Positions 19,816-27,579 of a DNA stretch of 32,801 nucleotides are shown one piece after another. The notes under the pieces are model-generated. The model ran no database searches, was not told where the DNA came from, and saw only the letters and a program-made list of their open reading frames with translations. Each line of letters starts with the position of its first letter. Position 1 is the first letter of the stretch. Position numbers and translations under genes: made by a program. The stretch is taken from the IMG/VR virus record IMGVR_UViG_3300034061_001988, positions 1 through 32,801 of that record. One strand, 5' to 3'. Origin of the DNA: a virus.

Positions 19816-22310
19816 TAGAAGTTGCCCCCGCCAGTGCCACCCGTTGCGGTAAAAATACCTGTGGATGGGTTGAATTTAAGTTTAGTCGATGACACTCTCG
19901 CGGGCAAGTTTCCGGTTGAATTTGTGACCCAAACAGGAAAGTAATCTGCGTTGGTCGTGGTGTCGTCAGTGACTGCAAAGTTGTTGGCGTTGGTGGCCGT
20001 GCCAGCGGTCGTTGCCGACCCTGCGCTGCCATCAATAGAAACACCGGTCAGGCTTTGCACGGCGCTGGCGCGGTTCAACGCAATGGTGGTCGTGCCGATA
20101 TGCAGCGACGAATTGCCCAGCACGGTGGACGGGATGGTTCCGGTCAACTCGCCCGCGGGCAAGCCTGTCAGGCCCGTGGCCAGGCCAGCAAACCCTGTTG
20201 CCGTCAGGACGCCGGTGGACGGGTTAAATTGGTACTTGGTGGACGCCGCAAACACCGTGGCCAGGTTGCCCGATGTCTGGTTGGCAAACAGCGGATACCT
20301 GGTTCCGTTGGTGGTCGTGTCGTCGGTCACCGTCGCGTAAGCCACGGGCGTCACCCAGGACGGGGCGCTGGTTCCGTTTGACTGCAATACCTTGCCAGAA
20401 TCACCCGCGCCGGACGCCAGGAACGCCGTTGTACCGCTTGCGGATTGGTAAGGGATACTGGCGGCTGCACCGCCGGCCAAATTCGTCGCTGTGACCGCGT
20501 TGGTGGCGTTTGTGGCGTTGCCCACCGTGATGCTGGCCGGATCAGTCCAGCCTGGCGCCGATGCGCCCGCGGTCAGGATGAACGTGGATGTTCCAAGTCC
20601 CAGGAACGTAGTAGCGCCGGAACCCGTTTGGTACGGGACACTTCCCGCGGCCCCGCCAGCCAAGTTTGTTGCTGTTCCCGCTGTGGTGGCGCTTCCCGCT
20701 GATCCCGCTGTGGCTGCGTAGCTGACAGACAGGCTGCTGGCCGCGACGTTTTCCCAACGCTGGGCGGTGCTGTTGTATTGGATGACGTCCAGGTTGTTAA
20801 GGGTTCCAAATTGGACGTTGCCATCAGTGCCCCCCAAAACCGACCCGTATGTCGGACGCACAAACAAAATGCCGTTGCTTGACCCGACGTTGACCACCGC
20901 AGCCACCAGCGCAATTGCGTTGGGAATTGCTGGTTTGTTCTTGGTCAGCCCACCAGTGACGGCGGGGTTGTAATACAGTTCGTCGCCTTGCGCCCAAGTT
21001 TCCGCGCCGCCGATGGTGTTAATGTTTTTCACCTCACCGAACGCAACGACAAAAATCCAGTCATTGTTGGCGCCGGTTTCCGCGGCCAAGCCCAAAATAT
21101 ATTGGCTTTGGGTGGGCGTCAGGCCGGTGGCAGCTTTGCCCACCAGGCCACCCGACGCGCCCAGCGTACCAGCAAACGACACGACCTGGCCTTTGGTGAT
21201 GGCGCCCTGGCATTTAATCCGGTAAAACTGTTCCTCACCGATCTTTTGCACCACGTTGCCGTTCATTTGAAAGGCAAGGGTCTGGAATTGGTCGGTGCTG
21301 TCGTAGTACAGCCGCGCCGTGGTGTCGGTCGGCAGCGGGCTTTGCGTGTGGTTGAAATCAATATACGACGGCGTGGCAATGCCACCTGTAATGGCCGACA
21401 TACTGGTGATGTCGTTGTTTGCGCCCAGGACAGCCGCGGACAGGTTCGCCCTGGCTCCGGCTGCATCCGACGCGCCCGTGCCGCCATGCAGCACCGCGAC
21501 GTCAGTTGCCGCCCAGGTTCCTGTGGCAATCGTGCCAAGGGTCGTGATCGACGTTTGGCCTGGCCAGGTGGTCGAAATCTGCAACCCGCTGACGCTGGCG
21601 TCCAGGCTGGTTCCGTTCAGCTTGACGGAAAACTGGTTCGACAGCAGTTGCAGCCCGTTGCCCGCGGTGTATGTCCCAGCCCCCGAAAACTGCGTCCAGG
21701 GCATGGCCGTGACGCCAATTGTGCCGGTCGATCCCGCGGTGGTCACCCAGCCGGTGGACGACAGCGTGGCGCCGTCTTCAATGAACGTGAACGCGCCTGG
21801 CACTTCCGACCAGTTGTTCATGTCCGCGGTGCGCGTCCATCCGCTGGCGCTGGCCGCGTAAATGCCGTTTTCGGCTGTGTTGGTCTGGTTTTTGACCAGG
21901 ATGCGGTCGCTTGCAGTCAGCGCCGACGGCCAATCGCCGCCAGCCTGGGTGGCCAGGCCCGACAGCGCAATGTTGTTTGTGGTCGTGTACAAACACGACG
22001 CCTTGATGTCCAGCCCCTGGGCCACGGAATCAACGTATGCCTTGTTGGCCACGTCGGCGTCCGCGGTGGGCATGGCAGCCACCTGGGCAGCGGTAAAAAA
22101 TGCCGCTGCGGGAACATTTCCACCAATGACCGACGAATCAATCGTCGAATTGGTAATGGTTAACCCTGATTGGATCGGGCTGATTGGGGGAAAAAACGGC
22201 GTACCAGCGGGGCCGACAAAATATTGCAGCGTAAAAGTCGGCTCAGGGCCGAAAACGCCCTGAACCGGTACGATGTTTGTGGTCTGTTTGCTGGCGACCT
22301 GGTTGGTCAT
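19815..22310 (-). CDS. Long tail fibre (831 residues) with internal repeats
   Basis: The N-terminal third holds a virion-side segment with STIDSSVIGGNVPAAAFFTA and a module common to phage fibres (SDRILVKNQTNTAENGIYA, then SGWTRTADMNNWSEVPGAF). Residue ~280 carries LHGGTGASDAAGARANLSA, the fibre GGTG motif. From about 540 to the end are repeats: two TATNLAGGAA(G/A)S(V/I)PYQ units and two DDTTTN...FNPSTG(V/I)(L/F)TATG units, joined by GSAGSATTAGTATN spacers. The C-terminus (GIFTATGGTGGGNF) ends directly after the last repeat, without a separate tip or intramolecular chaperone. It is the first receptor-binding gene after the capsid terminator. Confidence 0.85.
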   Translation of the reverse strand: MTNQVASKQTTNIVPVQGVFGPEPTFTLQYFVGPAGTPFFPPISPIQSGLTITNSTIDSSVIGGNVPAAAFFTAAQVAAMPTADADVANKAYVDSVAQGLDIKASCLYTTTNNIALSGLATQAGGDWPSALTASDRILVKNQTNTAENGIYAASASGWTRTADMNNWSEVPGAFTFIEDGATLSSTGWVTTAGSTGTIGVTAMPWTQFSGAGTYTAGNGLQLLSNQFSVKLNGTSLDASVSGLQISTTWPGQTSITTLGTIATGTWAATDVAVLHGGTGASDAAGARANLSAAVLGANNDITSMSAITGGIATPSYIDFNHTQSPLPTDTTARLYYDSTDQFQTLAFQMNGNVVQKIGEEQFYRIKCQGAITKGQVVSFAGTLGASGGLVGKAATGLTPTQSQYILGLAAETGANNDWIFVVAFGEVKNINTIGGAETWAQGDELYYNPAVTGGLTKNKPAIPNAIALVAAVVNVGSSNGILFVRPTYGSVLGGTDGNVQFGTLNNLDVIQYNSTAQRWENVAASSLSVSYAATAGSAGSATTAGTATNLAGGAAGSVPYQTGSGATTFLGLGTSTFILTAGASAPGWTDPASITVGNATNATNAVTATNLAGGAAASIPYQSASGTTAFLASGAGDSGKVLQSNGTSAPSWVTPVAYATVTDDTTTNGTRYPLFANQTSGNLATVFAASTKYQFNPSTGVLTATGFAGLATGLTGLPAGELTGTIPSTVLGNSSLHIGTTTIALNRASAVQSLTGVSIDGSAGSATTAGTATNANNFAVTDDTTTNADYFPVWVTNSTGNLPARVSSTKLKFNPSTGIFTATGGTGGGNF
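19830..20700 (-). repeat. Diverged repeats encoding fibre shaft units
   Basis: Two ~45-residue units (around 20640 and 20450) share TATNLAGGAA and PYQ; two more (around 20210-20340 and 19830-19975) share DDTTTN and FNPSTG. The DNA copies differ at many bases, so duplication is old or under exchange with other phages. Similar repeats occur in many phage fibres and allow recombination between them. Confidence 0.6.
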
Positions 22311-22313
22311 GGC

Positions 22314-22655
22314 TTACCCCGCGGTCAACGGTGTCACAAAGCATTCGCCGTTTGCAGCAGTGCCGATGATGCGGATGTAAAACGTGTTGCGGGGCGCTGG
22401 AACCACGATGGGGTAATTCATGCCAGGCGGCAAGATAACGCCAGGCGTCGATGCACCGGTGGACGGCACGGCGGGCGCTGCGGTTTGCGCGGCAGTGTTG
22501 CCCAGGGACACCACAACCGACGCTGTGCCGGTGTTAATCAGGGCAACGTAATTGCTCTCAACGTTGGTGTTGGGTTCAATCGCCAGGGCGGTCGATGCGG
22601 ACGACGGAACGGTGATTCGGTACGTCGGCCCGTTGGGTCTAAAACTTGGCAGCAT
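22314..22655 (-). CDS. Hypothetical virion protein
   Basis: The 113-residue product is beta-rich with no charged clusters: PTYRITVPSSASTALAIEP, ESNYVALINTGTASVVVSLG, NTFYIRIIGTAANGECFVTP. The layout suggests a small jelly-roll or immunoglobulin-like decoration protein. It starts the receptor-binding gene block after the terminator, with a clear AAAGGGGAACC ribosome site. No family is named. Confidence 0.65.
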   Translation of the reverse strand: MLPSFRPNGPTYRITVPSSASTALAIEPNTNVESNYVALINTGTASVVVSLGNTAAQTAAPAVPSTGASTPGVILPPGMNYPIVVPAPRNTFYIRIIGTAANGECFVTPLTAG

Positions 22656-22677
22656 ATTGGTTCCCCTTTCGTGGGAA

Positions 22678-22683
22678 ATTATA
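22678..22683 (-). promoter_or_regulatory. Consensus -10 box upstream of the fibre block
   Basis: A perfect TATAAT reads leftward here, 22 bases before the ATG at 22655 and directly after the terminator. The -35 position (GTGGCT, in the terminator stem) is poor. It could start fresh transcription of tail genes, perhaps with an activator. Confidence 0.3.
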
Positions 22684-22690
22684 AAGTTTC

Positions 22691-22724
22691 AAAAAGAAAA
22701 AGCCACCCCTTTTGGGGGCGGCTT
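22691..22724 (-). terminator. Intrinsic terminator after the head genes
   Basis: Read leftward, AAGCCGCCCC and GGGGTGGCTT pair around a short CAAAA loop with one G-U pair, followed by TTTCTTTTTG. This is a standard rho-independent terminator 20 bases after the stop of the decoration-like gene. It separates head genes from the receptor-binding genes. Confidence 0.8.
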
Positions 22725-22744
22725 CGTTCAAAGTTCAGCCATCC

Positions 22745-22987
22745 TTAGTTAGGGGCGACCAAACCTTTGGTTTCAAGCAGCGTGATGATCGCGTTAACTG
22801 CTGTTGCGATCTCAGTGCCAGTTGCGCTGTTACCAAGGGCGGTAATAGCAGTTCCTTGCGCTGTTGCGGCGGCGCCGTGGAAACCCACCAGTGCGGAAGC
22901 GGAACCACCAAGGACGATACCGTCGGCGGCGTCACCGCCAAAAAGGGTGACGGGGGTTTGAGTAGATGCTGGGCCTGGATTGCTCAT
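22745..22987 (-). CDS. Small capsid-associated (decoration or head-fibre-like) protein
   Basis: The 80-residue product lies directly after the coat gene. It has VTLFGGDAADGIVLGGSASA, LVGFHGAAATAQ and a final helix (GTEIATAVNAIITLLETKGL). The 'GFhGaxxxxQ...T...LixxLxxxGLv' pattern recurs in small phage head proteins, often annotated as head fibre or decoration proteins. TGGAGAATTGAA precedes the ATG. Virion location is inferred from position. Confidence 0.65.
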   Translation of the reverse strand: MSNPGPASTQTPVTLFGGDAADGIVLGGSASALVGFHGAAATAQGTAITALGNSATGTEIATAVNAIITLLETKGLVAPN

Positions 22988-23015
22988 TTCAATTCTCCAA
23001 AAAATGTTTATGAAC

Positions 23016-23033
23016 GGGGGGTTTTAGCCCCCC
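23016..23033 (-). terminator. G6/C6 hairpin after the coat gene
   Basis: Read leftward the sequence is GGGGGGCTAAAACCCCCC, seven bases after the coat stop. Six G-C pairs enclose a six-base loop. The T-run (TTTTTT) comes eleven bases later, so it may pause, protect the coat mRNA 3' end or partly terminate before the decoration-like gene. A nearly identical hairpin lies at 32097-32114. Confidence 0.45.
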
Positions 23034-23039
23034 ATCGTT

Positions 23040-24284
23040 TTAGGCTGCAACGCGGCAAGCCAATTCAGGGTACAGCGGCGCCCAACCGTACAGCACATCC
23101 AAACGGGTTGGGATGCTGTCGTTGTTGATCGTGTACTGACGAACCACGCGGATCGACAAGCCAAGTTCCTTATCGGAAGCGCGGCCAGCGAAATGAACGC
23201 CATCAGGCAGTTCCAGGTCGGCGGTAGCCAACGTGAAAGCGTTTTTGTGCATGATGATGTTTTGTGGGGAAGTGGCGCCGGTCTTGTTGAACGGGGTCAC
23301 AACAGCAGTTGCGCTAGTTGCAGTCACCACGACGTTTTGGAATTGACCGCCGGTGATGATAGCGGGCGAAACCGTAACGGCAGTACCGCCACCGGATGCA
23401 ACAGTCACGTTTGCAGTCACCACGAAATTCCGCAGCTTGCCCGAACCGTAAGCAGCGCGGTTCTGTGGGTTGACGGCGAACACGTTGGCGATCTGGATGA
23501 CGTCACCTTGCTTCAATGCAGCAGTACCAGCCGACGACACCAGGGTGATGGTGGAAGTCGATGCCCAGCCAGTTGCAATCGAACCAGTGAAAGTCGCGGT
23601 GTTGGTGGCCAATGTGTCAGAGTAGGAACCAAAAGTTTGGTTCACAACGTTCTGATCCATTTTCCAGTTCATACCGCCAGAATCACGGCCCATCAAGCCC
23701 TTGGTGTACTGGCTGCTGACTTGCGTTTGTGGATTGAACAAACCCTTCAGGCTGTCCACGATGGTGGCGCTGGTGAAAGGTTCGATGATGCACGAACGAC
23801 GGCCATCGCGGGGTGCGCCTTCGCTGTCCAGGTAAGCCTGGGCAGTCAGGTATGTAATAAGACCGGTGGGGGGTGTGCCAGCAGTACCAACGATGTTGGC
23901 GGTGCTGTTCTTGGCCATGGTCAAACCGTCAAAGTCGATCTTGTTGGCGATGGCGGCGATGGCGGGCTTCAACACGCGGTCGCTGAACATATCCAAAGAC
24001 AAGGCCAAATCCTGGGTCGTGAATTGGGTATCGACGTGGAATTGGGTGGACAAAGTGACGGGAACGCTGGTTTCGTTGAAGTCTTCAACGTTCAGCGCGG
24101 GGCCGGTAGTGCCGATGAAACGACCAGGACGACGGACGTTCAGGGTGTTACCGATTTTGGCGCCGGTGACAGCAAACTGATCGTCATACTCGCGGTTGAC
24201 TTCGCTGGTGAAGGTCAATTCGTTTTCCAAGACCATCAACGCTTCGTTGGTGATCTTGCTAATGGTAAGCAAATTGTTAGACAT
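23040..24284 (-). CDS. Major capsid protein, P22 coat-like
   Basis: The 414-residue protein fits the P22 coat family (430 residues in P22): an N-terminal helix (LLTISKITNEALMVLENELT), RPGRFIGTTGPALNVEDFNE, VDTQFTTQDLALSLDMFSDR and a beta-rich middle that includes the family's inserted domain region. The C-terminus SIRVVRQYTINNDSIPTRLD, then LYGWAPLYPELACRV, is typical. It forms the HK97-fold shell around the scaffold encoded just upstream. GAGGAAAAAATC precedes the ATG. Confidence 0.95.
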   Translation of the reverse strand: MSNNLLTISKITNEALMVLENELTFTSEVNREYDDQFAVTGAKIGNTLNVRRPGRFIGTTGPALNVEDFNETSVPVTLSTQFHVDTQFTTQDLALSLDMFSDRVLKPAIAAIANKIDFDGLTMAKNSTANIVGTAGTPPTGLITYLTAQAYLDSEGAPRDGRRSCIIEPFTSATIVDSLKGLFNPQTQVSSQYTKGLMGRDSGGMNWKMDQNVVNQTFGSYSDTLATNTATFTGSIATGWASTSTITLVSSAGTAALKQGDVIQIANVFAVNPQNRAAYGSGKLRNFVVTANVTVASGGGTAVTVSPAIITGGQFQNVVVTATSATAVVTPFNKTGATSPQNIIMHKNAFTLATADLELPDGVHFAGRASDKELGLSIRVVRQYTINNDSIPTRLDVLYGWAPLYPELACRVAA

Positions 24285-24312
24285 GATTTTTTCCTCAAAA
24301 ATGGGTTAAATG

Positions 24313-25257
24313 TCAGCGGATTCTACGTGCTGCGCGGGCTGCTTTCCACTGCTGATAAGAACCATGGAAATTGCCATCGGCATCCAGGCCCGCATCAACG
24401 GTATTCAAGGCTCCACGCAACGGCGAAATCGGCGCTGGCGCTTTTGACTTTCCAACAACAGGCTTCACGTCTGGAACGTTCGCTTTCGCGTCCCTCTCAT
24501 AACGGGCCTCGATCTTTCCAATCTCACGGACGGCTGACACAAGTGACATTCCGGCCAGCTTTTGTGCAAACTCGGTGTTTTCGGCCAAGTAATACAAAAT
24601 CTGCGGGCCATGCTCTGATTCGATGATCGCATCGCGCACTGGATCGCTGACGCGAACCTCGCTGCTTTGCACCATGTCGTCAAAGTCGGGAAGGCTTGAC
24701 TTCGCTGCGTTCACACGGTCTGCCCAGGCTTTGAATTTCACTTCCTGTTCAGCCGCGGCCTTGCGGCTTGCTTCTTGCTGATCCCGTTCTGCCAACTTCT
24801 TATCAGCGGTATATTCGGCCAACGCTTTCGCGTATTCGTACATATCGCTGAATTGATCGGGTGTCGGTTCCTCGCCAATGTCATCCTGTGGGGCTTGCGC
24901 CTGGGGGGTGACCTTGCCTTCCAGTTCCTTCAACCGGTTTTCCAGTTGCTCACGCCTTTCGCGCTCTAAGCGGGCTTCCTCTCGGGCCGCTTCGCGCTGT
25001 TTCGTGATCTCTGAAAAACGCCGTTCCAACTTGGGGTTGGGCTTACGTTCCTTTTGATCGTCTGCTGTTGTCGCGTCATTCCCGTCCCGATCTTGTTCAC
25101 TCTGATCGTCCGCGTCCGGCTCGGCATTCACGTTATCGTGTGCCGCCTCGGGGGCTGCGGGTTCCGAATCAACTAAACCAAGTTTTTGGGCTGTGAATTC
25201 CGCTAAATTTTCGCTTGTCACGATGTTACTCGCCAGGCGTTCTTGCACTTCCGACAT
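24313..25257 (-). CDS. Scaffolding protein, P22 gp8-like
   Basis: The 314-residue product is almost entirely charged and helical. It has an acidic E/D-rich first part, a coiled coil around 90-115 (KQREAAREEARLERERREQL) and a basic C-terminal helix-turn (SYQQWKAARAARRIR). The P22 scaffold (303 residues) binds coat through such a basic C-terminal helix-turn-helix. Location between portal and coat genes is diagnostic. Confidence 0.88.
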   Translation of the reverse strand: MSEVQERLASNIVTSENLAEFTAQKLGLVDSEPAAPEAAHDNVNAEPDADDQSEQDRDGNDATTADDQKERKPNPKLERRFSEITKQREAAREEARLERERREQLENRLKELEGKVTPQAQAPQDDIGEEPTPDQFSDMYEYAKALAEYTADKKLAERDQQEASRKAAAEQEVKFKAWADRVNAAKSSLPDFDDMVQSSEVRVSDPVRDAIIESEHGPQILYYLAENTEFAQKLAGMSLVSAVREIGKIEARYERDAKANVPDVKPVVGKSKAPAPISPLRGALNTVDAGLDADGNFHGSYQQWKAARAARRIR

Positions 25258-25277
25258 AGGTAATCCTACGAATTAAC

Positions 25278-25320
25278 CCAATGAAAACCCATTGGTAGGC
25301 TTTGGATTGATTTTCAATCC
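25278..25320. promoter_or_regulatory. Two perfect short inverted repeats between portal and scaffold genes
   Basis: GGATTGA and TCAATCC flank TTT at 25304-25320; CCAATG and CATTGG flank six bases at 25278-25295. Neither is followed by a T-run in the leftward direction. They lie in the 5' leader of the scaffold mRNA if the promoter at 25310-25338 is used, and may be operator, RNA-processing or translation-control structures. Confidence 0.45.
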
Positions 25321-25338
25321 GAATTCTTACAATGTCAA
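25310..25338 (-). promoter_or_regulatory. Putative promoter for scaffold and coat genes
   Basis: On the minus strand a consensus TTGACA (25338-25333) starts right after the portal stop and is followed after 17 bases by GAAAAT (25315-25310), four of six. It overlaps the first inverted repeat. It would boost capsid gene transcription. Confidence 0.45.
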
Positions 25339-27558
25339 TCACATCATGCCAGGCTGCATTCCTGGCTGCTGCGGCGGCTGCATTGGCGGCTGCTGCGGCA
25401 TTTCAGGCTGCATTGGTGGCTGCATAGGCTGGGCCAGCAATTCCTGGCCAGCCTGGATAAATGGGTTTTGCGTCTGGTTGACTTCCATTTCGGCAAACAT
25501 GGACGCTTGCTGTTGCTCCTGGTCGCGTCGCTGCATTTCCGCAGCCAACGCTTCGGGCGACAGGCCAGCCAACACCAGGCGCGTCATGGCGTCCAGTTCC
25601 ATCTTGTTCTGGTCGGTCACGGCTTTGACGTTTGCCTGGTTGACTTTGGCTTCGTTGATCGTGTCGGTGTTGTAGGCGCGTGAAATCACGTCCATCAGCT
25701 TGCGGCGGTTGTTGCCGTCTTCCTTGATCTGCGCGACCTGGCCGCGGTTGTTGATTTCCAACTGCATCGCGATCATTTGCTGTTCCATGTCCGCAATCTG
25801 CTTTTGCTGTTGCAGCATCTTCATTTGCGCTTGCGGCGGGATTTCCGACTTTTCGTCGATCTGCGACAGCGGGTTCATGGCAGCCAAGCGGTCGGCAATG
25901 ATGTCCGCGCCAGGGAAATCCATGTTGCGGAACAACAAATCGCCCGCGGCCTGGAACACTTGCGGGTCGGCCATCAACGGCATCATGGTTTCCACGGCTT
26001 GCTGGCGCTTGCTGTTGTAGCCTGGGCCGGTGTCCATCACCACGTCGTACAAACCAACGGTGACGTCGTTCAACACTTCGCCGGTGGCCTTGCGTTCGTT
26101 CAGGGTCACCAGGTCGGGTTTGCCGTCGGCGCCGATGATACGCAACACGCGCTGGGTGTCGTACACCTTGGGGATCAAGTCCAGGATAACCTTGCCCGTG
26201 TGCTTGATGCTGCGGGTCATGTTGTCGTAGAAGTGGAAGTTTGATAGGTCAACTTGCTGCTGTTGGCCTTGCAGCGCCTTGCCGGAAATGTTGCCTGGCA
26301 GTTCCTGGGATGGGTCAAAGATGCCCAGCACGGTTTTTAGGTCGTCAGCAATGGCAGCAGCGGCCACCATGATGCCGTCCGGTGGTGGCTCTGGCTGGAT
26401 GCGTGTCGGCACGGGCGCGGGGACGCCCTCAATGTCTTTTTGCTTGTAACGCAAAACAGGCGTTGACTTGATGTTGGCCATCGCCCATTCGGATTCGTGG
26501 CCCTCGTCTTGACCTTCGGCCAGCAGCCACTTGGGCTTGGGCGCCAGGGCAATGCTCTCGGTCATGCTGGTGCGCCAGAAGTTGTACATCCGCTGCGGGT
26601 CTTTGGCGAACCGCACCAGGCCGTACTTTTTGCGCTTGCCCTCAATAATCATTTGGGCGCCGTAGCACGGGATGATCGGAATGTATTTACCCGCCCACTC
26701 CTTTTCTTCCAGGATTTCCATGGCGGTCAGCTTGCACCACTTGACCTTTTTGCGGTACGACGGGCGCTTGTCCATGATGGTGATCTTTGACGCGTCCAGC
26801 AACTCAGGGCTGGGCAATTCGTCTTCATACACCTTTGTGCCGTCCGACAGCATCACCAGGGTGGCGCGTTCGCGCTCCACGTACCAGTATTCAGCGACGC
26901 GCACATCCTCACGGGTGACCCACTCCGCGGTGTCGTCGCCGGTGGCCCTTGGTAGAAACCCTGAACCATCGTCGGCGCCTGGATATTGTTCCTTGAATGC
27001 CCGCTTGGACATAACCGTAGTCACCAGGCATTTTTCAGCGTCCGAACCGTCAGGCGACACGCTGTTGGGGTCGAAATACACACTGAACGGATCGTCAATT
27101 GGCTCAATATAGATTTCCTGGTCGAAACTGTCTTCCGACACGTAATTGGTGTTGACGCGCCAGTAGCCCCAACCCATGCGGACAGCGTATTCAAACGCAG
27201 TGTCGTAGGCGGTATCGGCGTTGGAATTGATTTCAATGTGGCGGGTGATGCCCTCGACCACCTGGGCCAGCTTCAGGTCGCCTTCGTTGTTGACGGGGTG
27301 AACCTTGATGCGGGGGCGCTGCTGGCGCTGCTGGTTGGTGACCTGGCGCACATAGGCGTCGATCTTGTTGATGGTCAGACAGGGGCGCGATTCCAGGTTG
27401 CGGCTGTTTTGAATTTCCACTGGCCACTGGTCGCCACCGGCAAACTTCAGGTCGCCCAATGCTTCAGCGCGGTTTTGCGAATCAGCTTCCGCAACCAATC
27501 GCAAAAACTTAATCGCATCACCGATGCGGCCATCCATGTCAGTGTCTTGCCATGCCAT
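25339..27558 (-). CDS. Portal protein, P22-like
   Basis: The 739-residue protein (P22: 725) shows the P22-type portal pattern: FAGGDQWPVEIQNSRNLE, SRPCLTINKIDAYVRQVTNQ, AYDTAFEYAVRMGWGYWRV, IDDPFSVYFDPNS and later MYNFWRTSMTESIALAPKPK. The C-terminal 150 residues contain a long coiled segment (KMLQQQKQIADMEQQMIAMQ), matching the barrel region, and end in a M/P/Q-rich tail of about 30 residues. The portal dodecamer sits at one capsid vertex and takes terminase and gp4-like adaptor. Confidence 0.95.
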   Translation of the reverse strand: MAWQDTDMDGRIGDAIKFLRLVAEADSQNRAEALGDLKFAGGDQWPVEIQNSRNLESRPCLTINKIDAYVRQVTNQQRQQRPRIKVHPVNNEGDLKLAQVVEGITRHIEINSNADTAYDTAFEYAVRMGWGYWRVNTNYVSEDSFDQEIYIEPIDDPFSVYFDPNSVSPDGSDAEKCLVTTVMSKRAFKEQYPGADDGSGFLPRATGDDTAEWVTREDVRVAEYWYVERERATLVMLSDGTKVYEDELPSPELLDASKITIMDKRPSYRKKVKWCKLTAMEILEEKEWAGKYIPIIPCYGAQMIIEGKRKKYGLVRFAKDPQRMYNFWRTSMTESIALAPKPKWLLAEGQDEGHESEWAMANIKSTPVLRYKQKDIEGVPAPVPTRIQPEPPPDGIMVAAAAIADDLKTVLGIFDPSQELPGNISGKALQGQQQQVDLSNFHFYDNMTRSIKHTGKVILDLIPKVYDTQRVLRIIGADGKPDLVTLNERKATGEVLNDVTVGLYDVVMDTGPGYNSKRQQAVETMMPLMADPQVFQAAGDLLFRNMDFPGADIIADRLAAMNPLSQIDEKSEIPPQAQMKMLQQQKQIADMEQQMIAMQLEINNRGQVAQIKEDGNNRRKLMDVISRAYNTDTINEAKVNQANVKAVTDQNKMELDAMTRLVLAGLSPEALAAEMQRRDQEQQQASMFAEMEVNQTQNPFIQAGQELLAQPMQPPMQPEMPQQPPMQPPQQPGMQPGMM

Positions 27559-27579
27559 AAATATCCCCTTTGTCCAGGA

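Noticed and set aside
20988-22163. Plus-strand 391-codon frame opposite the long tail fibre
   Set aside because: Composition (R, G, H, Q rich) is that of a shadow frame. The minus-strand fibre has clear repeats and GGTG motifs.
23193-24626. Plus-strand 477-codon frame over the coat and scaffold genes
   Set aside because: It spans two real minus-strand genes and their intergenic gap and shows no recognisable protein pattern.
25342-25440. Possible CRISPR or iteron array in the repetitive DNA at the portal 3' end
   Set aside because: The repeats are irregular, short and in frame with PMQP-type codons, so they are explained by the low-complexity protein tail.
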